The position numbers and the translations under genes were made by a program. The notes beneath the pieces were generated by a model. It had not been told where the DNA came from. It ran no database searches and saw only the letters and a list, made by a program, of their open reading frames with translations. This document shows positions 25,837 through 35,555 of a stretch of 64,000 nt of DNA, one piece after another. The stretch comes from CAYUNA01 sp047629355 (GTDB lineage Bacteria > Bacteroidota > Bacteroidia > Chitinophagales > Saprospiraceae), in assembly GCA_047629355.1 (NCBI GenBank), contig JBLHWU010000001.1, positions 21,889-85,888 of the forward strand. Direction: 5' to 3'. How positions within the stretch are numbered: position 1 is the stretch's first letter; each line of letters begins with the position of its first letter.

Positions 25837-25901
25837 GCAAATTTAATTTAAAATTTTGAGCTATTCGTTTTAAGTAAAAACGATTTAATAAGTTGACCCA
25901 T

Positions 25902-25993
25902 TAGACTTTATGAATGAGTAGCTTTTTTAGAATTGCAAATAATTGATAATCAATAGTTTGCGAATTATCCAGAGTCGCCATTCATAAAGTCTA
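25902..25993. mobile_element. 92-bp TAGACTTTATGAATG palindrome, copy 2
   Basis: Identical to the copy at 22818-22909 except at one central base. It has the same 15-bp perfect ends and the same orientation, and lies in the divergent gap between gpsA and the secreted hydrolase gene. Confidence 0.8.
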
Positions 25994-26180
25994 TTGATAC
26001 ACCATAATTTTTTCTGCTAAAAAAAATCGTTGCATAACCTTCGTTACGGAACTATTTTTTGTGTTTTTCAGAAGGAAAAAGGACAAGTATCATCGCCCAA
26101 GTTATTGAATCGCTTTTACTAAGACAACTGTTTTGACAAAAAAGCGTTTATTTTTCAAAAATAATCAATCTATTTTAAAA

Positions 26181-27170
26181 ATGACAAAGATACTTTTAAC
26201 TATATTATTTTCTATTGCCTCATTTACAACTGTTTTCACACAAGAAATCAGCCAACCAACTTGTGGTCCTGGTGGTTCGGAATATGCACACGATACCGTC
26301 AACTTTCAAAGTTATGCAGAGGAAGCAGATGGTTATTACCTTTTTGAACCACAACAGCCCCAACCAGATTCAGCACCTATTATTGTGTTTTTTCATGGCT
26401 ATGGCGCGTACAATCCAATGGCATATGGCCAATGGATTCAGCATTTGGTACGCAAAGGGAGTACGGTGATTTTTCCACGCTATCAGGAAAGTATGCTGTC
26501 TCCCCTACCCTCTGGCTATGCGGACAATTGTGCAATCGCGATTAAAGATGCCCTGAAAAAACTTTCGACAGGCGACCATGTGCGTGCAAAAAAAGGCAAT
26601 TTATCTTTCGTAGGACATTCGTTTGGTGGAGCAATTTTAGCCAATTTAGCGGTGAATTATAAGGCGTTTGGGATTCCAAAACCAGCGGTTGCGATGTTGT
26701 GTTCGCCAGGCACGGGATTCGTTTCAATGGGGAGGCTGGATTCTTATGAAGAGATGCCTGCGGATATAAAATTATTGGTGACGGTCAGTGAAAATGATAA
26801 AATTGTTGGTGACGAATTTGCCTTGCGCGTTTTCAATGAAGCTAAGCATGTCCCCGATAAAAATTTCATCCGCCAATTTCGCGATAAAAACGGCGACGAA
26901 TATGTTTCTGCGCAACACAATGAAGTTTACTGTTTGCTGATGGACTATGATTCAGGACATCGGTCGCCTTCTGCACGCCGTTCGATGCGAATTTCTAAGA
27001 CCAATGCAATGGATTATTATGGCTATTGGAAATGGTTTGATGCGCTTTTGGAATGTTCCAGAAGTGGTAATTATTGCGAGTATGCTTTAGGGAATACCCC
27101 AGAACAACGATCTTTGGGTTGCTGGAATGATGGGACGGCGATTAAGGAGGTAGAGGTTTTAACGAAGTAG
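26181..27170 (+). CDS. Secreted alpha/beta-hydrolase
   Basis: A 329-residue protein with a signal peptide (MTKILLTILFSIASFTTVFTQ). The hydrolase core shows IIVFFHGYG (oxyanion loop), the nucleophile elbow FVGHSFGGA (Ser 147), a strand LLVTVSENDKIVGDE carrying a candidate acid, and a late SGHRSPSARRS segment with a candidate His. Cys pairs near both ends (TCGPGG at the mature N-terminus; CSRSGNYCEYALG near the C-terminus) suggest disulfides in the exported enzyme. It resembles poorly characterised lipase/esterase-like proteins; substrate unknown. A TTG 48 bases upstream could extend the frame but would bury the signal peptide, so the ATG is used. Confidence 0.75.
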   Translation: MTKILLTILFSIASFTTVFTQEISQPTCGPGGSEYAHDTVNFQSYAEEADGYYLFEPQQPQPDSAPIIVFFHGYGAYNPMAYGQWIQHLVRKGSTVIFPRYQESMLSPLPSGYADNCAIAIKDALKKLSTGDHVRAKKGNLSFVGHSFGGAILANLAVNYKAFGIPKPAVAMLCSPGTGFVSMGRLDSYEEMPADIKLLVTVSENDKIVGDEFALRVFNEAKHVPDKNFIRQFRDKNGDEYVSAQHNEVYCLLMDYDSGHRSPSARRSMRISKTNAMDYYGYWKWFDALLECSRSGNYCEYALGNTPEQRSLGCWNDGTAIKEVEVLTK

Positions 27171-27240
27171 GTGGATTAATACTTTATAAAATATTTAAGC
27201 GTATAATTTTTTTTCACTAATAATTATTAGGATTTCTAAG

Positions 27241-27450
27241 GTAACTACTCAGGTACTCTATAGTTGACAAAGGGGTCTTAGGGGAGAGGAAAATTGGATT
27301 TTTATAAAAAATCCAATTTTTCTCTCCCCTGAGCCTCCTCCCCCCGCCGCCGAAGGCGTCGGGGGAGGGTGTTTTTGAGGGAAGAATTTGGGCTTATCGC
27401 CCAAACTCTTCCCTCAAACTCCCCAAAATAAGACCTGAGTAATTGATTAC
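27241..27450. mobile_element. Three-hairpin element with GTAACTACTCAGGTAC end (copy F)
   Basis: GTAACTACTCAGGTAC opens the element and ACCTGAGTAATTG closes it. Inside are three successive hairpins: GGGGAGAGG...CTCTCCCC (27281-27329), a G+C-rich CCCCCGCCGCC-GAA-GGCGTCGGGGG (about 27340-27365), and TTTGAGGGAAGA...TCTTCCCTCAAA (27374-27418). Architecture matches the elements at 44533 and 52713 though the stem sequences differ. Confidence 0.65.
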
Positions 27451-27602
27451 TACGCGTTACTTCTGATTTACTATGGCAATTTTTCTACGAAAAATTAACG
27501 CTTCTAATTAAAGTTGTGTCTGCAAAAAAATAGCTAAAAATCATCTTAACTATCATAAAAATCATCAGCAAAAAAATCGTCTCAAAAACGCCATACCCCC
27601 CT

Positions 27603-27646
27603 AATAAAAAATAGGTATTTGATACTCAATCGAATATCAAATACCT
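27603..27646 (-). terminator. Terminator of the ligase-CBS gene
   Basis: AGGTATTTGATA pairs with TATCAAATACCT; on the minus strand it is followed by ATTTTTTATT. It lies 38 bases after the stop of the leftward gene. Confidence 0.75.
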
Positions 27647-27683
27647 AAATATTGCACTCCTGTGCGCCGTCAAACGTTTACCG

Positions 27684-29630
27684 TCAAACCGCCTTTTTTT
27701 TCTTTTTCTTTTCTTCTAAACGTTCAATCAAACGGCTCGAAATGCGGAGAAAATCCATCTCCGTAAGAATACCAATCAACTCGCCATTTTTAACCACAGG
27801 CAAGCAACCAATTTTGTTGCTACGCATAATTTGCAAGGCTTCCAAAATCGTTTGGTCAGGGCTAATTGAAATAACTTTTTCAATCATAATCTCCTTAACA
27901 ACAGCCGCTTCCTTGCTATTAAATGAATGCTTTTTCGAATAATAGCGCAGTAGTAAACGGGAAGTAATCAATCCCACCAAATTACCCTTCGAATCTTCAA
28001 CGGGCATATAGCGAACCTTGCGCCAATCCATCAATTCCGCAACTAATTCAATTAAATCATCTTTTTGAACCGTAAATAAATCAGTCGCCATGAATTCTTC
28101 TACCCGTAATTTCCCAGGGCTGTATTCCGCTAGAATTTCTGCTTCTGGTAGTTCCCACAAGTGAACGGGCGTTTCCGTTTCCTGATTTTTAATAATACTT
28201 GCGGTCAAAATTGACAGCGCTTCATCCTGTCCAACACTTTTTTTCAAATTAGAAAATGCCCGCAATTGCCAACGCGCGCCGTTCATGTGTAATTTTGCTC
28301 GTGCTTCGATAATACCCATATATCGTTCAATATCCTCAGGAGCTACTTTTTGTAAGGTCAAACCATGCCGCGCTAATGGAATCAATTCTTGTAAGACCAA
28401 ATCGCACGCCGATATTTTCTTCTCTCCAAACCAATTGAAACTGGTATCAATCCCAAATTTCGCTGCTTTCAAAAAATTATCGCTCACATCTTCCCAGCTC
28501 AAATGCTCTCGAATGTCATTTATTTTATCATGCATTCCAACCACTGCCCCTAACCATAATGCAGCATTAGCTACCTCATCAATCACTGTTGGACCAGCAG
28601 GCAATACCCGGTTTTCGATACGCAAATGCGGCTTGCCATTATCACTCACGCCATAACACGGACGATTCCAGCGATACACCGTCGAATTGTGTACTTGCAA
28701 AGCTCGCAGCTTCGGCACTTTACCTTTTTTAATCGTTTCTACTGAATCCTCTTCCAAATCAGCTGCCAACAAAACACGGAACCGAGCAATGTCTTCTCGA
28801 TAAATTTCTAGAACAGATTTATCTAACCAGCCACTCCCAAAACTTACCCTCGGGCTGCGTTCTCGCAAATGTTCCTGACTCGTCCGGGTATCCAGTGCTT
28901 GCTGAAACATCGCAATTCGCGTCTCATGCCACAACCGCCGACCAAAAACCATCGGAGAGTTGGCTGCAATCGCCATAATTGGGCCAGTAAGCGCTTGCGC
29001 AATATTGTACATTGGTACAAAATTTTTCGGCGACACCTGCAAATGCACTTGAAAACTGGTATTCACGGCTTCTAAAAGCGGTGAATTGTGTTTCAAACGC
29101 AATTCATCAATACCATCCAAATTCAATTCAAAATCAGAGCCTTGAAGTTGCTCTTGAATCGCTTCCATTAAAGCAAAATACCGCTTTTTTGGTGTCAAGT
29201 TGTGAAAATCCAAATCGGACTTTCGCAAGGTTGGCAATATGCCTGTTAGCACGACTTTGGTTTTCATTCGTTTGAGTTTCTCTCTAATTTTATTCAAATT
29301 AGTAAGATTCTCCTCCTCCAATTCGCTGAGGCATTTATTTTCAAAAACACGCGGCGTCAAGTTCGTTTCCAAATTAAAACGCGCCAATTCCGTCTCTACC
29401 CAATCCCAATCTTTCATCCTTTTCAGAGCTTCCATCGCAACTGGGGCAGGTTTAAAATCTTTGTTATCAACGAGACACATTTCTTGTTCTGCCCCGATGC
29501 GGGTAATGTCACTTTCAAACCAATCATTTTCCAGCATGTATTCCAATGCCTTAACATCGTTCAGCAGGTAGCGCACAAATTTTTGCATTTGTGGCTGTTC
29601 TTTCACTATCGAAACTCTTTGTTCGCCCAT
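27684..29630 (-). CDS. Glutamate-cysteine-ligase-like (GCS2) protein fused to a CBS-domain pair
   Basis: A 648-residue protein. Residues of about 30-500 are a GCS2/YbdK-type carboxylate-amine ligase domain: IGAEQEMCLVD near 45, FNLETNLTPR, SFQVHLQV, NSPMVFGRRLWHETRIAMFQQ, and RIENRVLPAGPTVIDE. Residues of about 510-640 are two CBS motifs (FMATDLFTVQKDDLIELVAE; KEIMIEKVISISPDQTILEA), a module that usually binds adenine nucleotides and regulates the attached enzyme. The fusion suggests nucleotide-gated synthesis of a gamma-glutamyl compound. GCS2 enzymes are not always true glutathione-pathway ligases, so the substrate is open. The tail is a run of lysines. No gshB partner was seen in the window. 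Confidence 0.75.
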   Translation of the reverse strand: MGEQRVSIVKEQPQMQKFVRYLLNDVKALEYMLENDWFESDITRIGAEQEMCLVDNKDFKPAPVAMEALKRMKDWDWVETELARFNLETNLTPRVFENKCLSELEEENLTNLNKIREKLKRMKTKVVLTGILPTLRKSDLDFHNLTPKKRYFALMEAIQEQLQGSDFELNLDGIDELRLKHNSPLLEAVNTSFQVHLQVSPKNFVPMYNIAQALTGPIMAIAANSPMVFGRRLWHETRIAMFQQALDTRTSQEHLRERSPRVSFGSGWLDKSVLEIYREDIARFRVLLAADLEEDSVETIKKGKVPKLRALQVHNSTVYRWNRPCYGVSDNGKPHLRIENRVLPAGPTVIDEVANAALWLGAVVGMHDKINDIREHLSWEDVSDNFLKAAKFGIDTSFNWFGEKKISACDLVLQELIPLARHGLTLQKVAPEDIERYMGIIEARAKLHMNGARWQLRAFSNLKKSVGQDEALSILTASIIKNQETETPVHLWELPEAEILAEYSPGKLRVEEFMATDLFTVQKDDLIELVAELMDWRKVRYMPVEDSKGNLVGLITSRLLLRYYSKKHSFNSKEAAVVKEIMIEKVISISPDQTILEALQIMRSNKIGCLPVVKNGELIGILTEMDFLRISSRLIERLEEKKKKKKAV

Positions 29631-29660
29631 TTTTATTACTTTATGAGTGGATTTTTGGTG

Positions 29661-29802
29661 TCAACCCCCCGACCCTTAAAGGAGAGTACATCCAAGATAT
29701 TTATAAAATTCTACCTTAAAAATATTGTTTTTAGCCTAAGTTTTGAAACCGCATTTCTTACATTAAACGAATGTACCCCCCTTTAGGGGTCGGGGGGACT
29801 TC
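29661..29802. repeat. Inverted repeat with CCCCCCGACCC ends
   Basis: CAACCCCCCGACCCTTAAAGG...AGTAC at the left is answered by GTAC...CCTTTAGGGGTCGGGGGG at the right. Ends of this CCCCCGACCCCTAAAGG type recur widely in Bacteroidota intergenic DNA as far as I recall. It lies upstream of the leftward ligase-CBS gene, so that gene's promoter may lie inside or beside it. Confidence 0.65.
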
Positions 29803-29884
29803 AAAGGCTTAAAACATTGCCGAAAAATAGAAAACAATTTAGGGAATAAAAATAAATAGGAAGGAAAAAATAAAAAAGAAGTGG

Positions 29885-29918
29885 AAAAACATGGTGATTT
29901 TCGAAATCACCATGTTTT
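29885..29918 (-). terminator. Terminator of porP/sprF
   Basis: AAACATGGTGATTT and its complement form a near-perfect stem, bordered by T runs on both strands; 15 bases after the leftward stop codon. Confidence 0.8.
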
Positions 29919-29932
29919 AAATAAGAAAAATT

Positions 29933-30964
29933 TTATCTAAAAATGCCAAAACAATCATTGAATCGTTCTGCTTTTTTTCGCTGCTTCACCAATTCACTTT
30001 CGTCAAAATTCAAAACGATTGAAATCTCGTGCGCGCCACCTGACCGTGAATTATTTAAATCAGAAACGGTAACATCGTAGCTATAGCCAATTTTGAAATA
30101 ATCATATTTAAAACCAAATAAAGCAATCACAGCATCAGCGTTTCCAAAAGCATGACGATACCAGCCACCAAAAAACAAAGCACCAGTATTGAAATAGGCA
30201 CCTCCATTGACTTGCCCTTGCTCGCCTTGTTTGACAACCATTAAGTTAGGAGAAATATAAGTTGCCCCCCGTCGATTATTGGCTCGTTGAAGTTCTATCT
30301 GCGCCCCTCCATGTATGGATAACCGTTGACTTAACCCTTCATTTAATTGGTCATTGATGCCTAACAGTCCTTCATTCGGTGTAGCTAAGTGTTTGATAGA
30401 AAATCCACCGTAAAAAACTGGCCCATACGCCAAAATTCCCGCCCCCACATCGAAGTGCGTTTTACTCACCAAATCAGGTCGCAATTCATTCGTTGGATTT
30501 GGATTACCCGCCACGTCAACTGGCCCAGTAATCTCGTCCAATTGGTCAAAAAACTGAAATCTATCCCAATCTAAATTGAGCGACCGAAAACCTGCTTCTA
30601 CCCCAATTTTTATTTTAAAATTACGATTCACTTCCACACGGTAGGCGAAAGTGGTCGCAAATTTAGTAGTTTTGTACAAGCCATCTCCGGAATCATCAGA
30701 TATCAATAAAAACCCAACCCCACTATTCAGTCCTGGCATGAATTGGCTATACGACGCTCCAAAAGTCTCGTAACTTTGCGGCCCTTCAATACCCGTCCAT
30801 TGCTTTCGGTAATTGACTGCTAGCCTCGGTGCGAGCGTATTCCCAGCAAAAGCAGGATTCAGCACCATCGGCGTCGCATAAAATTGGCTAAAAATCGGGT
30901 CTTGTGCTTTTAATGTTCCCACAAAACACAGCATCGTTGCTAAAAAAAGTATTTGTCTTATCAT
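29933..30964 (-). CDS. Type IX secretion system membrane protein, PorP/SprF family
   Basis: A 343-residue outer-membrane beta-barrel protein with a signal peptide (1-20). The N-terminus of the mature part, QDPIFSQFYATPMVLNPAFAG, is the hallmark of PorP/SprF proteins, followed by APRLAVNYRKQW and alternating amphipathic strands to the end. PorP/SprF proteins bind T9SS type B sorting domains or attach to the PorK/N ring. Bacteroidota carry many paralogues, often beside a large type B cargo protein; here the neighbours are a ligase and porU. A strong terminator follows. Confidence 0.88.
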   Translation of the reverse strand: MIRQILFLATMLCFVGTLKAQDPIFSQFYATPMVLNPAFAGNTLAPRLAVNYRKQWTGIEGPQSYETFGASYSQFMPGLNSGVGFLLISDDSGDGLYKTTKFATTFAYRVEVNRNFKIKIGVEAGFRSLNLDWDRFQFFDQLDEITGPVDVAGNPNPTNELRPDLVSKTHFDVGAGILAYGPVFYGGFSIKHLATPNEGLLGINDQLNEGLSQRLSIHGGAQIELQRANNRRGATYISPNLMVVKQGEQGQVNGGAYFNTGALFFGGWYRHAFGNADAVIALFGFKYDYFKIGYSYDVTVSDLNNSRSGGAHEISIVLNFDESELVKQRKKAERFNDCFGIFR

Positions 30965-30991
30965 TGACCTATTTATTTTGGCGGGTTACAA

Positions 30992-31153
30992 TAGACTTGT
31001 TACTTAAATAGAAACAGTCATTTGAAAATGTCTTTTCCGCTATTTTCCTTAAAAAACTCCTTTAATTAGAGATACTATTCAAGCATTTTTTAAGCAAACT
31101 ACCGAAAAAACCTAAATTTCAACTAACTATTTCTATTCTGAGTAACTGGTCTA
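30992..31153. mobile_element. TAGACTTGTTAC element, full copy
   Basis: TAGACTTGTTAC at the left and GTAACTGGTCTA at the right (complement TAGACCAGTTAC) bound 162 bp, and an inner AATAGAAA/TTTCTATT pair extends the stem. The half copies at 172-201 and 1003-1060 share the left end and some interior. Confidence 0.6.
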
Positions 31154-31278
31154 ATAGAAAATCGCGTAATTTTGCGGTAAATCTTAGAAAACAAGTCATG
31201 CTTGAATTCTTAATTATTTAGAAACCCCGTATTCCCGACATTTCGTACCTTTCAAATGTTAAAAACACGACGGTTCAA

Positions 31279-31286
31279 TAACTTTG
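31279..31286 (+). promoter_or_regulatory. Candidate -7 box upstream of porU
   Basis: TAACTTTG is an exact TAnnTTTG match, 147 bases before the porU ATG. The -33 region is weak (ATGTT about 19 bases upstream). This would give a leader of roughly 140 bases. Confidence 0.45.
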
Positions 31287-31432
31287 TAATAATCGTTACG
31301 TTTTGAAAACGAAAAAATGTGGAACTTGGGTATTTCAAATTAGAAATTTAAGTTCTATATTTTTAAAAACAACTATCCAAAGTGCCAAAAATATCAAAAT
31401 TACCAGCTTTCAAGTTCAAACTTCCGCAAAAT

Positions 31433-34400
31433 ATGAAAAATATACTAACTTTTGCTATTGCTTTCTTTACTTTAACTTCCACTTTTGCAAACCTTCCGAC
31501 AACCATAACCCGAACACTCAATTGGAGTGCGAAGCCTTTGGTTCATCAATTTGATGGAGTTGAAAAATTTACCATTCAAAATTTTGACAAGGCAGTTTAT
31601 AATGAGAGCCATCCTTCGCTCCCCTATTTTTCAGAGCGATTTAAAGTAAATTCTCCTGGCACAATCAATGTAGAATTATTGGATGCGCAATACGAATCTT
31701 TTGAAAAAGAGGCATCGCCAGATGATGTCTTATTATCAGACAGAATTAATTTTCAAACGAAAGTACAAAAAGACCGGCGTGAATATTTTGCCCACATCAG
31801 CTTTATTCCAATTATTAAAACAGGACCTAATACTTACGAAAGATTGGTGAGTTTTACCGTACGGACAGGCTTTCGGGCAAGTAGTGCGCCTGTTGCAAAT
31901 CGAGGTGGCGAGACGTATAATTCAAAATTAAGTAGCGGTGATATTTATAAAATTGCAGTCGCAGAAACAGGCATGCACAAATTGACCTACGACTTTTTGA
32001 AAAATGAGTTGGAAATTCCAATTGACGATATTGACCCTCGTAAAATTCAGATTTTAGGTAACGGTGGCGGTGTTTTACCAGTTAGTTTGGTGACAGAAGT
32101 GACGGATGATTTGGCGGAAAATGCAGTAGAAATTGTGGGTGAAGGAGACGGTAGTTTTGATGAAAATGATTACATCCTATTTTATGGGCAAGGCGCAAGT
32201 GTTTGGACTTACAGCACGGCAAATGAGCAGTTTGAGAAGCCGATGAATTTTTATGACAATAACAATTATTACTTTATAAAAATTGGCTCGACCAATGGAA
32301 AACGAGTCACTACCCAAGCTTCTGTTTCGGGAACAACCAATAGCGTAACTGTTTTTGATGCATACATGCGCTACGAAGAAGACCGTGTGAATTTGATGCA
32401 CGATTGGTCAGGTGGACAAGGTTCCGGACAGCAGTTTTTTGGTGATTTTTATAAATTACAAACCGAATACAATTATTCGGAACAAGTGAAAGCAACTAAT
32501 TTGGTAAATAATTCGACGGTGAAAGTGATGGCAGGAATGGCGGCGCGTGCCTTGACAAGTTCAAGTTCTCGATTTTCATTAACTGCGAATGGCAATACTT
32601 TTACCAGTAATACTTTTTCAAAAACAGGTGGCGACCAAACTGATTCTTACGCCAATTACAAAAGCATCACAGAAACATTTACAACCAATTCTACGGTGTT
32701 GGACTTGGCTATCAATTATTCAAATGCAGGTAGCAGCAGCAATGAAGCTTGGTTAGATTTTATTCAAATTAATTATCGGCAACGTTTGGAGATGACAGGC
32801 AATCAAATGGCTTTCCGAGAGGTTAATAGTCAAAATTTTCCAAATAGTGAATTTAAAATGACCGGTGCAAATGGCAATATTACCATTTGGGATATAACAG
32901 ATTTGGCGACAGCGAAGGTACAAAATGCGAATTCAAGCGGGACTCAATTGACTTTTGGTGCACAGACAGAAGGCATCGTCAAAGAATTTGTTGCTTTTGA
33001 CAAAAATACGGCTTTACGCTCTGCAACCGCGGCTGGTCAAGTTGAAAATCAAAATATTCATGGTATTGAAAACGTTGATTTCGTAATTATTTACCACGAA
33101 GATTTTTTAGAACAAGCAGAAAAATTAGCAAAACACAGAATGGACCACAGCGATATGGCGGTGGCAGTCGTGGACATTCGAGATTTAGAAAATGAGTTTT
33201 CTTCAGGACGTAGAGACGCCTCAGGGATTAGAAACTTCGCGCGAATGTTATATGATCGTAGCGACCAATTTAAAACCTTATTGCTATTCGGTGATGGTTC
33301 TTTTGACCAGAGAAATATTTATGGACAAGAGAATGATTTCATTCCTGTTTATGAAACACCGCAATCCTTGAATCCGGTTTCTGCCTACCCTTCTGATGAT
33401 TTTTACACCATTTTGGATGAAGGCGAAACCTTGACAAATGGTTCTTTGGACATCGCTGTTGGACGCTTACCTGTGAAAGATGGTGCAGAGGCGGATTTAG
33501 TTGTCGATAAAGTTATTTGCTATGATACAGCCGAAGATGCGCTGGGGGATTGGCGGAATCGAATGGTGTTTGTGGCGGATGACGAAGACAATAATACACA
33601 CGTCGATGATGCCGATGAAATTGCAGACAAAGTAGTGGCACGGAATCCTAACTTGAATGTTGACAAAATTTATTTGGATGCCTTTCCTCAGGAATCAACG
33701 CCTGGAGGTACTCGGATTCCTTTGGCAACTGCGGCTTTGAATCGCAATATTTTTAAAGGCGTTTTGGCGGTAACTTATTTGGGACATGGTGGTTCGAAAG
33801 GTTGGACACAAGAGCGTGTTTTAAAATTGCAAGATATTTTAGGATGGGAAAATTCAGATAAATTACCCTTGTTTATTACGGCAACCTGTTCTTTTGCCGG
33901 TTACGATAATCCAGCATTTACCACAGGTGGCGAGGAAATGTTATTGAATCGAAATGGCGGTGCAGTGGCATTATTTTCTACTACTCGGGCGGTATATGCA
34001 AGTGCCAATGCGCGTTTGACGCAAGCATCGGTTGATACACTTTTTTATAAAATAAATAATCAAACCCCAACCATTGGTGAGGTTTTACGGATTTCAAAAA
34101 ATAAAAATGGGATTAATGAAAGTAACTCTCGAAAGTTTGCCTTACTCGGTGACCCCTCAATGTCCTTGGCTTTACCAAATCTACGCGTAACGACGAATAA
34201 AATCAATGGCGTGGATGTGAACGTTAACGTTGATACGATTCGGGCATTGCAAAAAGTGACCGTTGAGGGAGAAATTCAAGATGATTCGGGAAATTTCATT
34301 AGTGATTTTAATGGTATTGTTGTCCCAACTATTTTTGATAAACAAGTGGTTTATCAAACTTTAGGTCAAGATGCTTCAAGCCCAGTTAAAGATTACGTTT

Positions 34401-35329
34401 TACAAAAAAATATAATCTTTAAAGGAAAAGCAAGCGTAACGAATGGTAAATTTTCCTTCACTTTCGTGGTGCCAAAAGATATTGATTATAATTTTGGTGA
34501 TGGTAAAATTAGCTATTACGCCTACGATAATTCGCAAATGTTGGATGCCGCAGGTCACTTTATTGGTCCCGTTATTGGTGGCACGGACTTGAGTGCCTTA
34601 TCAGATAATCAAGGACCGACGGTTGATGTTTATATGAATTCAGAAGATTTCGTTTATGGTGGCATTACGGATAGTGAACCGACACTATTGGTTGTTTTGG
34701 AAGATGACAATGGTATCAATGTGACGGGTAATAGTATCGGGCATGATTTGAGCGGCGTTTTAGACCAAAACTCGGCGAATACTTTCATTCTAAATGATTT
34801 TTACGAAGCTGAATTGGATGATTATACCAAAGGAAAAGTTCGATTTCCATTGTCTGACCTTGCAGTTGGAGAACATGAAATTCGAATCAATGCTTGGGAT
34901 ATTGCGAATAATAATAGTGAAGGTTTTACTAAATTTACCGTTGTTGAGTCTGAAAAAGTGGCTTTGGAACGAGTTTTGAACTACCCAAATCCATTCACCA
35001 CGAATACTTGCTTCATGTTTCAGCACAATATGGGTTCGCAAGACCTTGATGTTCTCGTGAGTATATATACCATTTCGGGCAGATTGGTGAAAACCATCGA
35101 AACGCGCGTCTATTCAGAAGGCTTTGAACTCGGTCGAGAAAATTGCATCGAATGGAACGGCAACGATGACTTTGGCGACCCGCTGGCGAAAGGTACATAC
35201 ATATATAAGGTAAAAGTTCGTGCCAACGGTATGGTCACAGCGAATGGTGGCAAAGACGATTCTCCTGCGACGACGGGCGAGGTATTGAAAGGAGAAAGTG
35301 GGTTTGAACGGTTGGTGATTTTAAAGTAG
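31433..35329 (+). CDS. porU: Type IX secretion system sortase PorU
   Basis: A 1298-residue protein with a signal peptide (MKNILTFAIAFFTLTSTFA). It combines an N-terminal beta-rich region, a gingipain-type C25 peptidase domain (about 580-900) with TYLGHGGSKGW (catalytic His about 785) and FITATCSFAGYDNP (catalytic Cys about 819), beta-sandwich domains, and a C-terminal FlgD-like module (LNYPNPFTTNTCF, IYTISGRLVKTIE). PorU removes the C-terminal sorting domain from T9SS cargo and links the protein to a surface glycolipid. porV follows directly on the same strand, the usual partner order. A GTG 51 bases upstream is rejected because it would precede the signal peptide with a charged extension. 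The 3' end overlaps a heptamer-phased repeat. Confidence 0.93.
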   Translation: MKNILTFAIAFFTLTSTFANLPTTITRTLNWSAKPLVHQFDGVEKFTIQNFDKAVYNESHPSLPYFSERFKVNSPGTINVELLDAQYESFEKEASPDDVLLSDRINFQTKVQKDRREYFAHISFIPIIKTGPNTYERLVSFTVRTGFRASSAPVANRGGETYNSKLSSGDIYKIAVAETGMHKLTYDFLKNELEIPIDDIDPRKIQILGNGGGVLPVSLVTEVTDDLAENAVEIVGEGDGSFDENDYILFYGQGASVWTYSTANEQFEKPMNFYDNNNYYFIKIGSTNGKRVTTQASVSGTTNSVTVFDAYMRYEEDRVNLMHDWSGGQGSGQQFFGDFYKLQTEYNYSEQVKATNLVNNSTVKVMAGMAARALTSSSSRFSLTANGNTFTSNTFSKTGGDQTDSYANYKSITETFTTNSTVLDLAINYSNAGSSSNEAWLDFIQINYRQRLEMTGNQMAFREVNSQNFPNSEFKMTGANGNITIWDITDLATAKVQNANSSGTQLTFGAQTEGIVKEFVAFDKNTALRSATAAGQVENQNIHGIENVDFVIIYHEDFLEQAEKLAKHRMDHSDMAVAVVDIRDLENEFSSGRRDASGIRNFARMLYDRSDQFKTLLLFGDGSFDQRNIYGQENDFIPVYETPQSLNPVSAYPSDDFYTILDEGETLTNGSLDIAVGRLPVKDGAEADLVVDKVICYDTAEDALGDWRNRMVFVADDEDNNTHVDDADEIADKVVARNPNLNVDKIYLDAFPQESTPGGTRIPLATAALNRNIFKGVLAVTYLGHGGSKGWTQERVLKLQDILGWENSDKLPLFITATCSFAGYDNPAFTTGGEEMLLNRNGGAVALFSTTRAVYASANARLTQASVDTLFYKINNQTPTIGEVLRISKNKNGINESNSRKFALLGDPSMSLALPNLRVTTNKINGVDVNVNVDTIRALQKVTVEGEIQDDSGNFISDFNGIVVPTIFDKQVVYQTLGQDASSPVKDYVLQKNIIFKGKASVTNGKFSFTFVVPKDIDYNFGDGKISYYAYDNSQMLDAAGHFIGPVIGGTDLSALSDNQGPTVDVYMNSEDFVYGGITDSEPTLLVVLEDDNGINVTGNSIGHDLSGVLDQNSANTFILNDFYEAELDDYTKGKVRFPLSDLAVGEHEIRINAWDIANNNSEGFTKFTVVESEKVALERVLNYPNPFTTNTCFMFQHNMGSQDLDVLVSIYTISGRLVKTIETRVYSEGFELGRENCIEWNGNDDFGDPLAKGTYIYKVKVRANGMVTANGGKDDSPATTGEVLKGESGFERLVILK

Positions 35330-35405
35330 GTACGGGGTTTTAGGTACTGAGTATTAGGGGGTTTCACGTAGCTCCCAGTACCTGGAAGCAAATACCCGGC
35401 ACCCC
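35327..35405. repeat. Heptamer-phased repeat overlapping the porU stop codon
   Basis: TAGGTAC, GGGGTTT, TAGGTAC, TGAGTAT, TAGGGGG follow in 7-base steps from the stop codon itself. The right arm (to 35405), read in complement, gives CGGGTAT, CAGGTAC and TGGGAGC in the same 7-base phase, so the two arms could pair. Confidence 0.5.
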
Positions 35406-35492
35406 TTAAAAATTTTCTTAAAAAAATCTTAAACTCCAAGCAATAAGCCTATTGATAAACAAGTTTAGAACAAGAAAGAAATTGAAAAACAA

Positions 35493-35523
35493 TTTCGAAC
35501 TTCGCGTTCAATTATTATATTTG
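35493..35523 (+). promoter_or_regulatory. Promoter of porV
   Basis: TATATTTG (35516-35523) is an exact TAnnTTTG -7 box; TTTCG about 19 bases upstream stands in for the -33 TTTG. The box ends 32 bases before the porV ATG, implying a short leader and transcription independent of porU. Confidence 0.55.
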
Positions 35524-35555
35524 CAAAATTTTTCACAAAACGTAGCATTATTCTC

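Noticed and set aside
26133..26180. Upstream TTG start for the secreted hydrolase
   Set aside because: It would place 16 charged residues before a standard signal peptide that begins with an ATG at 26181.
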